The notes below the pieces were generated by a model, which saw nothing but the letters and a program-made list of their open reading frames with translations, did not search any database and had not been told where the DNA came from. Shown here piece by piece: positions 1-10,545 of a stretch of DNA of 64,000 nt (its first letter is position 1; the number at the start of each line of letters is the position of its first letter). The stretch is from Lobosporangium transversale. Lineage: Eukaryota > Mortierellomycota > Mortierellomycetes > Mortierellales > Mortierellaceae. Made by a program: the position numbers and the translations under genes. Location: the NCBI RefSeq assembly GCF_002105155.1, contig NW_019029029.1, forward strand, positions 124,001 to 188,000, written 5' to 3'.

Positions 1-137
1 ACTGGCGCCTTTTTGGCTACAGTTGGGTCCAGCCCAGACAATCACAAACAACAAAACAAATCCAAAAAACAATAAACAAGCAGATGCCTTGTTTTTTTTA
101 CAACTTTTATATACAGTATGAATTATTTTCAATGCTG

Positions 138-171
<34 letters not shown>

Positions 172-493
172 TATATTTGTATATAGATGTTTTTATTTAT
201 CGTATTATCCAGGTTCCTCATTCATTGAGCACTTGAAAAGAAAGCTTTTTGGTTTATGGTCTATAATAGCGGATGGAGGACGATGGGTCTAATGCATGTA
301 TGTAATATGGCAGGAACACAATCATTCATCGAGAAGCTGCAATGTTCCAATCAGATGATGATTGGCTCAGGCATGACCCCTCCCCTTGTTTTCTTGCTTT
401 TTTGCATGCAACATTGTGAATAGACATCGGTCTTTCTGTCTGACGCAACCATCTCTATTGAATAAATTGATTGTATTACATTTTATATTATAT

Positions 494-529
<36 letters not shown>

Positions 530-1995
530 CATGTGTGAATTTATAATATAAACATGCACATTATATCTTCACAACAACAGGAGGCATGGCAAGAAAATTC
601 ATCCATAATAAAAACAGCAGCAGATGGTGGTGCAATCAACATCAAAAAAAAAAAAAAAAATACAAACACAGAACCTTGCCCATGGGTTAAACTCGAGACT
701 TTCCACTTAATACACCCCTTGCATTTTCTCGATTATTGGTTTGTAAGTTTCTAGGTGGTATTATATATACTTCTGCACATCTGGGGTGCCAATAAGGGTG
801 TCGCATACAAATAATTCAATACGAAGCGTGCGCTCATTAAAATATATGTCTCCAATTACTTCCGAATACCGGCAACCATAAACCATATCGACCATCTCAG
901 CTGCGGCAATTAAGTTTCAATGGCTCAATTGTTTAAACCACTAAGGTGTATATGAATAGAAATATAAAATCCGTATTCACCCCCAAGGCGCATTCACTTC
1001 GGATATGTTGTATTTAGTATGAATATGCAATCATACAGAACGTTGGAAAGCTACAAGCTTTTTTTTTTTTTTTTTTTTTTTTTCCTCCTTGTCACTGTTA
1101 TTATTGTTTAAGGGAACTGAAGACGTAAAGAGGAACCATAAAATTAAACACATAAGACAAAAGCTAAGTGATATAAAAATTTAATAATTCAAAAGCTGGG
1201 CAAGGTTCTTCAGCTGAAATAAATAATCCCAGCGTCCGCCGGTCCACGAAGACCAACCCCTTCCGAAACATATTGAATGTGAATATGTGGTGTACACTTG
1301 GATTTGGTGGCTGTGAAGCGAGCTTACATGAGGTGATGAACAAGCACATCATTTTGTGAGCGCTCATCTCAATAGTTAATTGCACCTCGACATCCTATTC
1401 GCTATGATACTTCTTAAGAAGTTCAGGGCCACATTTTGAATATCGCCTTGGACGTTGAACAAATGGAGTAAAGAAGCTCTATCACCGAATGATTGATGCA
1501 GATGAACCGTTGGGAAGAAAAAAGCCAGAGGACTTGATAAAAGTAGCAAGGACGCAAGGGCCTTGCCGCGTTATCGGGAAGAGAGCGCGGGAGGATGCTT
1601 CCCAACAAGGAGAACAGATCGTGGCCCACACCACACACAATGCGTAGAACTCTGTGTTCCGTTCTCCCTCCCTCTTCCCTCCCTTCTTGTTTTGCTTACA
1701 TATTCTTGTAATCTACCTGTGATCTTGCTTCTAATTCATCAAGCAACGCTGCATCCTTTGCATTCCAACACGAAAGATCTCTAATTCTTCGAACCATCAG
1801 CGAGAATAATAACACAAGAGGTAGTAGACCATGATTCCTCTTGATTCGACTTTTATTCAATTTGATATTAGGTCATAATATTAAGTAGGCATCAGGCACG
1901 AGGGATAGCCACTAACTTTTCAAAGCTGCTGTTTAAAAAGCTGAAGCAACTGTCCACATATACCATCTGGGCGTTTGTGGAAAGTACGTTTCGTC
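1..1995. other. Gene-free AT-rich intergenic stretch
   Basis: No convincing coding region is seen on either strand. Open frames are short and interrupted, and none shows a family motif or a usable exon chain. The stretch holds a TA dinucleotide run near 138-176, poly-T runs near 497-524 and 1060-1083, and a poly-A run near 643-660. The final few hundred bases are likely to contain the promoter and leader of the large plus-strand gene that begins at 1996, but no clear TATA element was identified. Confidence 0.6.
138..176. repeat. TA dinucleotide microsatellite
   Basis: A nearly pure alternating TA run with one interruption, lying in gene-free DNA. No function is implied. Confidence 0.9.
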
Positions 1996-2817
1996 ATGGA
2001 ACACGTAGATCGTGGTTCTGTAATAGACGTCATGCTTTTGAGTGAAAACAGAAATGGTGTTGGGATTCCAAACACCGTATCGGACACGCCTTCGGCTACA
2101 GTTGTTATTAAGCGAGGACGCGGTCGGCCAAGGAAATTCCCTCCGATTATTTCTGACTCTTCCTCGCATCTAATTCATACAACGCTTTCATATAAATCTT
2201 CCCCAAAACCGCGTGTTGATCACGACACGTGTGGACGAGAGGCAACAGAGACAAAATGTGAATCATGTCTAAATATAACAACACAGCTTTTCAAGTTTGG
2301 GAAACTTCAGCTGTGCAAGGACTGCGAAACTCTTATGCGCTCAGTTGCTGGTAATAGTCGCCAACGCTCTAGGCAGGCCAATGTGAATCCATCATTAAAT
2401 ACTACGACATGCGTTGAAGCAAGCCCATTTCTAGAGATAAAGACGAAACTGGGTCAAAATGCTGACCGCCTTCAAGAAAAAAGTATGGGTACGTCCTCAT
2501 AGACTGAAAGATGCGCATTATGGAACCTCTACTTCCACAAGGTCGGTATTAAAATCCAAAGTCCTTTAGACTTAGGACAATCCGAGCGGGCACAGGACAC
2601 TTTTGCATCCAATAGACCTGCTGGACCGACCCAAACTAAAGGAAATGCTCTGAAACAAGGACCAGTTGAGGACGCCATAAAGAACGTCGCGGCGACTCCT
2701 ATTGAGTTTACTGAACCACTTCCAAAGAAGAGGGGCCGAAAACCGACGCGCCTTCATTCCAAGATAGCTAGCAGCTCGGTTGCACTTACAGCTTTGGGTA
2801 AGAATTTAAAAACAAAC

Positions 2818-2848
<31 letters not shown>

Positions 2849-5800
2849 CACTGCGAAATTATAATCGATTTTGATAGCTTATAGGGACGCTGCCGCTGAT
2901 CAGGTACTTTATATAATCATCTCGCTACTAGAAGGCGATTTCAATCCAAGTGTGTTATCAAAGGCGGCGCTTCCTCAATTCTATTCATCATTTCCGTCTT
3001 CCTTGAAGAGAAGCGAACAAGCACGAAACTCTAAAAGCCAAGCGCTATACGATCGAAATAAGAATGATCGACCAACAAACTCTTTTTCCAACTCGACTAA
3101 AGATGACAATATGACATCCTGTGGCTCAATTACGGAAGCTCTATCCAATTTTCACACCACGGGAGCATTTCTCACAAGAACTGCCTCAAAGCTCCTAGGT
3201 GGCCAAGCGGTCAAAAGTGTAGATTTTAACATCCATGGATACGCCCAGGGTAGGGCTGTCAAAGTATTAAACATCGATGGGACATGGTACTTCGGCTCCA
3301 TGGTTAACCTGGAAAACGGTCGAATCAAAATTCATTTCGATGGATGGGGATCAGAATGGGATGAGTGGATTGCCTCTGACAGCAGGCGACTTAAGGTGTT
3401 GACAGAAGAGGAAACCAAGCAAAGAGAAACCATGTTATATGAGCTAGAAAAAGAAAGTACTATGGGTGAATTAAGCAATCATTCCCCAGCGCTTCATCCG
3501 CCTTCAAAAGAGGCTTCCTCAAATGCTAATGTTCGCTCAACTGTTGGAATGGGTCCGACATTCGTCACAAAAAAGTATGGAAAAAAGGTATTGCAGCCCG
3601 GCAGTCGTAAGACTCTTTCAACTAAGGATGATGCCCTATTGAGCCTTTTCACTGACCCAGCTGGCCAGATATCGTCAGTCGAACCAGCCTTGGATAGATC
3701 AAGAGTATCCGTCAAAGCTAAACAATCAAAAAGATTCTGCGATCCATTGACAAAGACAGCTTCATCAATGCCTACGTGCTATCCTGTCCAAAAGAACAAA
3801 AATGAGTTCAATATTAGCGCTCCTATCCCAGCCTCTCTAGTGCCTTTGACCAGACAAGATGGCACGTCTAATCGAGAAATGTTAATGCCGCCAGCTACTC
3901 AAAGAAAAGTCCAATCGCAGGACAATATGACTACATGGTATGAATCTTTTTTTTTTTTTACAAATCATTGCTATCTTCGTATAATGGAGACCCTAAAATC
4001 AACGTTGGATTATGAATGTTAGTGTCGAGAAACGAAAATCCTCAGCGGCACAGCGCAAGTTTAAATTGTCGTTAGATCAATCAGCAGTACAGAGAGAAGG
4101 GTTCACAAACCTAGAAGATCAGTTTGCAACATTGTCAGTCCAGTCCTCTGTTTTCGAGTTCCCCACCCTAACTTCAGACATGGGGTTATCAGAGCATGAT
4201 CAGACAACAATGAACTATGGGGATGCAAATATTACTACTAGTAGCCTAAGTAGCATTTCATTCAGCAGCGATGAACTTTCAGATCCGTCGTCCACACCAC
4301 TATCAATGGGAAGCCCAAAAGAAGTGGATAGTGCCCATTACAAGAGCCTAGATATTGGAAGTCTTGAGCAAGAGGACAACAACGAACACTGCAAGGCCCT
4401 GACGTGCCCGTCACCCAAAACACTTGGAAATCCTATACATTTAGGTCTGCTACCAATGGAAGTAACAGAATTCGTTTATCAGGACGAGGAGCAGGCAATC
4501 TTAAGCGTCATTCATCGAGTCTTAGACACAGGACTGGTCATCAATCGGGTCGTAGAGTACTCCCCAGAGAGCTTTGATCTTGCAGAGCACCGCAAACGAA
4601 GAAAAAAAAAAAAAAAAACACCGTCACCACTTAAAGAAGACGATCAAGCAAAAAAAGATGGCAAAGAGTGCAGCAGTAGTAGCAACGAGGATGATGGAAA
4701 CAGCACTTGTAATGATGACAATGAGCCTCTGCAAAGAACATTTAAAAGGACGAGGGATCGTTTTGCAAACATATTGGAAGCTCGACTAGGCACAAGGCTC
4801 GATCATCCTATCGAATCCGTTGTTAAGAAAGACGCACAGGAATTGCAGGAAGCACGGCGGCTAGCAATGCGGAATATGTCTAGTACTCCCTTGTTCCTTT
4901 TTGAGCGCCAGATCGTCTACAACGAAGCAGATAGGAGTAATGCATTGAACAATAAGTATGAGGTCCGCAAGAAGAAATTGGAGAGAGCATTGTCAATGCG
5001 CAAGTTTGCAAAGCAACGGCGATTTGTTCCTCTCTCGACAAGAATCCTTGGGGTCTCAAACGCTTCGAATGTTCTCGGAATCACTTTCAATGAAGCAGGT
5101 CATATTGAAACAGCGACCACGGGCAAAAATCATGGCGCTGTAAAAGCTCAACAAAAAGCCACAAAGAAGAGGAAAGGCTCTCGTTTTCCAAAAGTTATTA
5201 GCGATCCCAACCTAAGTGACGATGAAAATTCGACTGACAAACGAAAGATATTTCAAACATTAAGAAGTCTTACCCGCACGAAGAAGCGTAAAAGGCTTTT
5301 GGCCGAAGACCACATTTCTTTCTTAAGGCGCAAAATGGTACCAGGGACAAGGATCAGAGCTCGTGATAGACAGATGGACTGGTTAACTGGAATCATTCGC
5401 GATGTCAGAAATAGTCGAGTTCTTGTCCATTATGAGGGTTATCAAGAATTTTTCAATGAGTGGATCGACATCAACAGCGAAAGGCTGCGTTACGATCCCT
5501 CTCTAGAGCAGAATCAGCCAGCACAAACAGACCAAGGCACTATTGAACCTACTAAATTGAACACCAAATTAAACAAGGTTAAGGAAAGCCCGGGTTGCTT
5601 GATCTCTTCAAACCAAAAAGAAGAGGGCATGAGCGGACAGCATTCTGCTTCCTCAGATCCTAAGGGTGAGGCCACAATGAGTTCCCTATCGTCGGAGCCC
5701 AGCGTAATCCAGGTCCATTGCGTTCAATGTCAAGTGAAAATCAGCCAATTTCGGTGTGTTCATAAAATATACTTTATAAACAGCACTATACCTGTTTTTA

Positions 5801-6921
5801 TCTCTAACCTCCTAAAATTCACTATTCCTATAGCATTTATTGTATGTATTGCGAAGTAGAAGCCAAGATGCCCGATACTACGCGAAAGCCCTTCAACCTC
5901 TGCCTATGGTGTTTTTCCAACGCATTCCCAGAAACTCACGACCATCCTCGATCGTCATTTGCCACTAAAGTTATTGTGGGGCCACGTGGCGTGCATCCTG
6001 TTAAGGGCGGCATCATTACTCGTTTTGAGCAAGACTTTTTGGATTTGGAATTCAATGAAGCCGATCTCCCCAATCCCTTGGCAGCGTCAGCCACGCATAC
6101 CGGAGGCTCGATAGGTTTGGAAAGCAATCAGAGCCTTGTCTATATTGATCAGTGGAGAGGACGCAAAGTGTGTGCATTCTGTAATGACGATGGGGTATCC
6201 AGAAGCCACTTTATTGGACCATATCCATTTTTATTAGCATCCACGAATCGGTATGGAATTACAAAGAAGAAGCGCTTTTGGGCCCATGATATCTGCGCCC
6301 GCCACTCACCTGAGGTTATTCAAGGAAAGGATGGTTCTTGGTATAATGTTTCGGTAGCAATGCGGCGCGGTCGAACAGTGGTATGTAGTACTAAGGTGGT
6401 TTCTATACAAAAAAACAAGTGGTAGTTCAGTGCTTCCTTTAAGCGAATGCTTACTTATTTATTTTACCCTCCTTTGTAGAGATGTTCCGCCTGCAGGGAG
6501 AAGGGTGCGACCATTGGATGTTTTGATCCTAAATGTGGCAAAAGCTTTCATGTCCCTTGCACAGGCAAGCCTATGTCCCATTTTGAAGATGGCGTGATAT
6601 TTTGGTGTTCACAACATGAGAAGGATATTCTGCGGCGAGGTATGATGCTTTAGTGCGTTTTCAGTCTTTTTTATTGTATATTTCCAATATTAATTTATTA
6701 AGCGACATGTTCTCTGACCTACATTATTATACAGACGCTTATGATGAGACATTCAGCTGCGATAAATGCGCAAAAATCCTTGGAGTCAATCCTTGGAAAA
6801 CATGCGTTAAATGTAGTGACGATTACTTTCAGACCTATGATTTGTGCCAGGAGGTATGATACCTGACAAATTGCTGAGCACTATCTGCTCTTTGATGGCA
6901 TGCTATATTGACTTTTATACT

Positions 6922-6962
<41 letters not shown>

Positions 6963-8277
6963 TTTTTTCATTAAAAAAAAAAAGTGTTTCTCTGCTGATA
7001 ATGTTTGCCATGAACATCCTAAAGAGGATTTTCGAACCACATGTAAGTATCCCAATTCAAATAAAAGAGTTTTTCTTCCGTACATAAGTACTAAGAGCTA
7101 TGCTTCTGTAACTATCTGCTAGCCCTCGAGATCATGTATAACGAGCAGGTTGAAAGAGAGTCCGCGCAAGTCTTGGAGCAGGATGAAATGACAGCAACCA
7201 AAAAGAAGACAACAAGCTATAAACCTAAAATGAAAAGTATTTCTCGAATGGTCTGTTCATATTGCTGGTCTCCCACTTCCAACAAATGGAGAAAAGGTTA
7301 GTGAAGATCGTATTCGGAAATTTTGTTGTTTTATTGATGGTTACTGCTTAATCCATACAATCTCTTTTTCTCTCTTTCTCTCTAGGGTATAATGGCGTGC
7401 TAATGTGTGAGGATTGTTTCCTGGCCGGGCCTTTGAATGAGGTGCCAATGCAACCTCCGCTCTGTATCGAAGGTAGCTCCGGGATTCCTACATCTACGCT
7501 ATCGATCAGCGTGTCTTCAGCATCGGAGACTAGCCATCGTGGCGTTGGAACGTACGCGACATCTGCAGAAGACTATTCCCATAGTCCTTATTTGACCCGT
7601 ACGGCTGTATCAGCGGAACGCTTCGACCATTCATCTTCGCAGGCCGTATATCTTGACTCCTATGGACCAGCCGAAAATCAACTGTATTCCCTCCCAATTG
7701 ATACAACCTATTATGACATCCCAGGCCGTGCGCCTCGATGTAGGATATCATAAACACCACTGAATGATGCATGTTCAGCGTTAATCACATGCAGAATCAG
7801 TCATTGTTTTAACACTGAGATCTTGATAATAGGGGCTACGCATTCTGGTACCGACTACCATGGGACTTGGCTTCCTCAAACTGTGCGAAGGTACCTTTTC
7901 TCTTCTTTTCTTTTATCTCAGCCCTTTAGCCTTACAGTTGCTTTTAAATGACACTTTGCCCTACTGAATTCTAGAGCGGTAACCAAGTACACAAGACCAA
8001 ATGAGAAGATCCTTTCCAATTTCCTTGGCCGTGGGACAGACGCCATCGAATGTTTCCTCTTAGGACGATGGTAAGTCGTATGCTTAGCAATGATTCGCAT
8101 ATAGAGATGTGTAAATAATGGATGGCTCCCCACTATATTCTATATTTACAAGCTCAATACGAATACCTAATTAGCTGCACAGCTGTTGATATTAATCCAG
8201 TACGATATCCTCTCCGATGACGGATGCTTGCCTCAGCGAAATACCTTTATGTCATGAATTCAAGCTTATATATATAT

Positions 8278-8323
<46 letters not shown>

Positions 8324-8578
8324 GGGGGGGGTTGGTTTATTAAAATTGTTATGCCTCTGCAGGCAGCAATCACGCTTTCAATTAGGAACTGCTCTTTTGC
8401 TATCCCCCCAAACGGGACTTTCAGAGCTGAGCATCGCCCGACTATCTTACAAGGAGACTCACGAAAACTCGTTGGACCACTTTTTGAAAACGAAAGCTTT
8501 GATCATGTCCTTTCTCATCCCCCGTATAAGGATTGTGTTGCATACTCTACGCACATTGATGGTAAGGCCCCCCCCCCC

Positions 8579-8611
<33 letters not shown>

Positions 8612-10470
8612 TTGACAATCACTCATGAGCGATTTTTTTTTTCTGAAGGCGACCTTTCTCGTTACGGAAACGCATTGGAATTTCAGCGTGAGATGACTTC
8701 AGTTATTCGAGAAACCTATCGGCTTTTGAAAATGGGTCGTCGTTGTACCCTAGGCATAGGAGACAATCGTGAACACTGTTTCTATATACCTGTCAGCTTC
8801 CAATTGATCCGTGAATACATCAATGAAGGCTTCGAGCTCGAGGAGCTGATTGTGAAACGCCAGCGATACTGTGCCATGTTCGGTTTAGGTACCTATCTCT
8901 GTGTTCAATTCGACTTTCTGTGTTTTACGCATGAGTTTATAGCCACATTACGAAAGGTGCCAAAGGAAGAGGTTGACACTATGATCTTGGAACCAGGTAA
9001 AAAAAAAGGCCCCATTGATACAAAAAAGTAAAAAATAAAAAAATAAAATAGTGGGTGCAAACGCTGATGCGACAAACAATATCTTTAGACTATACGTTAC
9101 TCGGGAACGTCAATATTAAAAGCATCGACAGGGCCATCCCTAGTTGCCCAATAGAGCGTAAGAGCGTAGTGATGGGCTCTGTATGGACTTTTAAACCGAC
9201 AAAGGAGTTCGACTTCCCAACGTTATGTGTCTCTAGAATGGTAAGCAAAATCTTAATATTCATGTAAAATTGGTGAATTGGTGTTCATTAAACATAAGTA
9301 TATTGGACTTAAGCATTTCGATTACGTGGGATTGAAATCCGATGGCGTTTGGGGAAAATAGGTGGAGCGATTTGGGAAGAACGATGCAAATTGGAAAGAA
9401 TTCAAGCTAGAGTTCAAGATGAATAATGCTGAGGAGACCCCGATCGAACTGTGGACAGAACAAACAGTGGGTAGGTCCCCTTTGTATGTCTATTCTTTAT
9501 ACAAAAATGGAAGTATTCCTATAGTCACACATTGATATGTTGAATGCCTATCGCCTCTGATGATAGAGCATCTTCCACCCAAGGAGGAGGAAATGGTATC
9601 TTATGAGCGAGATCGGCTCAACCAAATTCAAGAAAACAACAGAATGCTACTCGCCTTGGTAAGTGGTTACCAATGATCCTTGGTGCTTCTTTTATTATTA
9701 TTGTAACACAAGTTCAAATCTTCTTTTTTTGATCTTGGCATCAAACGGAGTAGGGCTTGATTACAGAATTGAGTGAGACTTCGGACGATGTGGGCCATCA
9801 AATTAAGATTGCAAAGGACGCACCCTGTTATCCACCACCGGCGGAGACTGCATTGCATCTTATTGCCCATATACCAGGACCTAGTCTCAAGTCGCATGAG
9901 GTTTCAACATATCGTACTACCATCATGCACTTGGCAATGAATGCTCTAGCCAATTTGCCTATTAGTGGGGTGTTTATTGTAGGAACACAGGATATCAGGA
10001 CCGAAAAGGGAAAATTAATTCCCCTTGGCATGCTAATATTGGAGGATATCATTCGGGTCGTAGGGGAGGACTGTTTGAAGCTGAAGGAACTTGGTATGTT
10101 AATAGATCCAGCTGATCTTCACTGCCATTGTGGTTACAAACACATTATTAGATCGCTGACTACTTTATTGTTCTCGCCTGCTATTCTGCTCAATCTTCAG
10201 TTGAAGCGGTACCAGATGGATATCAAAAAGATCGCCGTAAAATCACATGTTTGGATGATTATAAAGAAGAGGTTTGTACTCCAGACGACGAAATACCTTC
10301 CGAGCATCTTCCAATTGTACATGTAAGTTGTTATTGTTTATGATATATCCTAAACTTTCTATCACTTGTAGCTACCTATGGGCTCTCTCTGATATCTCAC
10401 ACTTCCCTTTCTATATTAGGCATGTTACCTTGTTTTCACCAAGGTCAAGCATAAAGTGATCTTGGAATAG
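1996..10470 (+). CDS. Chromatin-reader / DNA methyltransferase fusion (AT-hooks, Tudors, ZZ-like, ePHD, GATA-like, HPPY-type MTase)
   Basis: I place 21 exons: 1996-2488, 2576-2797, 2878-3937, 4023-5753, 5834-6380, 6480-6639, 6735-6853, 6985-7042, 7123-7296, 7386-7739, 7833-7890, 7975-8070, 8175-8199, 8363-8561, 8649-8996, 9052-9240, 9362-9470, 9567-9658, 9754-10093, 10201-10322, 10420-10470. Phases match at every junction; the one inconsistency is a one-base frame slip inside exon 16. Predicted length is about 2,180 residues. Domains in order: AT-hooks at ~39-49 (GRGRPRK) and ~215 (KKRGRKP); Tudor/chromo-barrel modules at ~361-413 and ~1031-1083, each with a Y/F-G-x-x-x-E-W pattern; ZZ-like zinc finger ~1155-1200; extended PHD ~1280-1404; second ZZ-like finger ~1405-1463; GATA-like CxxC...CxxC ~1507-1536; methyltransferase ~1639-1881 with SAM motif FLGRGTD, DINP and catalytic HPPY (~1751); a degenerate second MTase-like half to the C-terminus. 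The likely role is chromatin-targeted N6-adenine or N4-cytosine DNA methylation in the nucleus; the target base cannot be read from the sequence. The start is the first ATG in the open frame. Confidence 0.82.
8175..8199 (+). other. 25-nt micro-exon encoding the motif I/II region of the methyltransferase
   Basis: Acceptor TTAG ends at 8174 and donor GTACGA starts at 8200. The exon supplies residues CTAVDINP, the acidic strand that follows the SAM-binding glycine loop. Skipping it would delete an expected SAM-contact segment and shift the frame by one base, so it is needed for an active enzyme. Both junction phases (2 in, 0 out) agree with the flanking exons. Confidence 0.7.
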
Positions 10471-10545
10471 GTGGGCATCATCAACGACATGTAATAAAAA
10501 AATATAAGTAGCATCTCGTCTTAAAATTCTGTTGCTGAAGGTAGA
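10471..10545. other. Short convergent intergenic gap
   Basis: Only 75 bases separate the stop of the methyltransferase fusion from the stop of the Byr4-like gene on the other strand, so the two transcripts must share or overlap 3' regions. An ATAAAAAAATATAA stretch (near 10494) could serve in 3' end formation. Confidence 0.5.

Noticed and set aside
2904-2931. 28-base GT...AG interval inside exon 3 of the methyltransferase fusion gene
   Set aside because: It is too short for splicing and its removal would shift the frame; the open frame reads through.
6835-7122. Frames rich in Phe or Lys over homopolymers
   Set aside because: They are produced by poly-T/poly-A inside an intron of the methyltransferase fusion gene.
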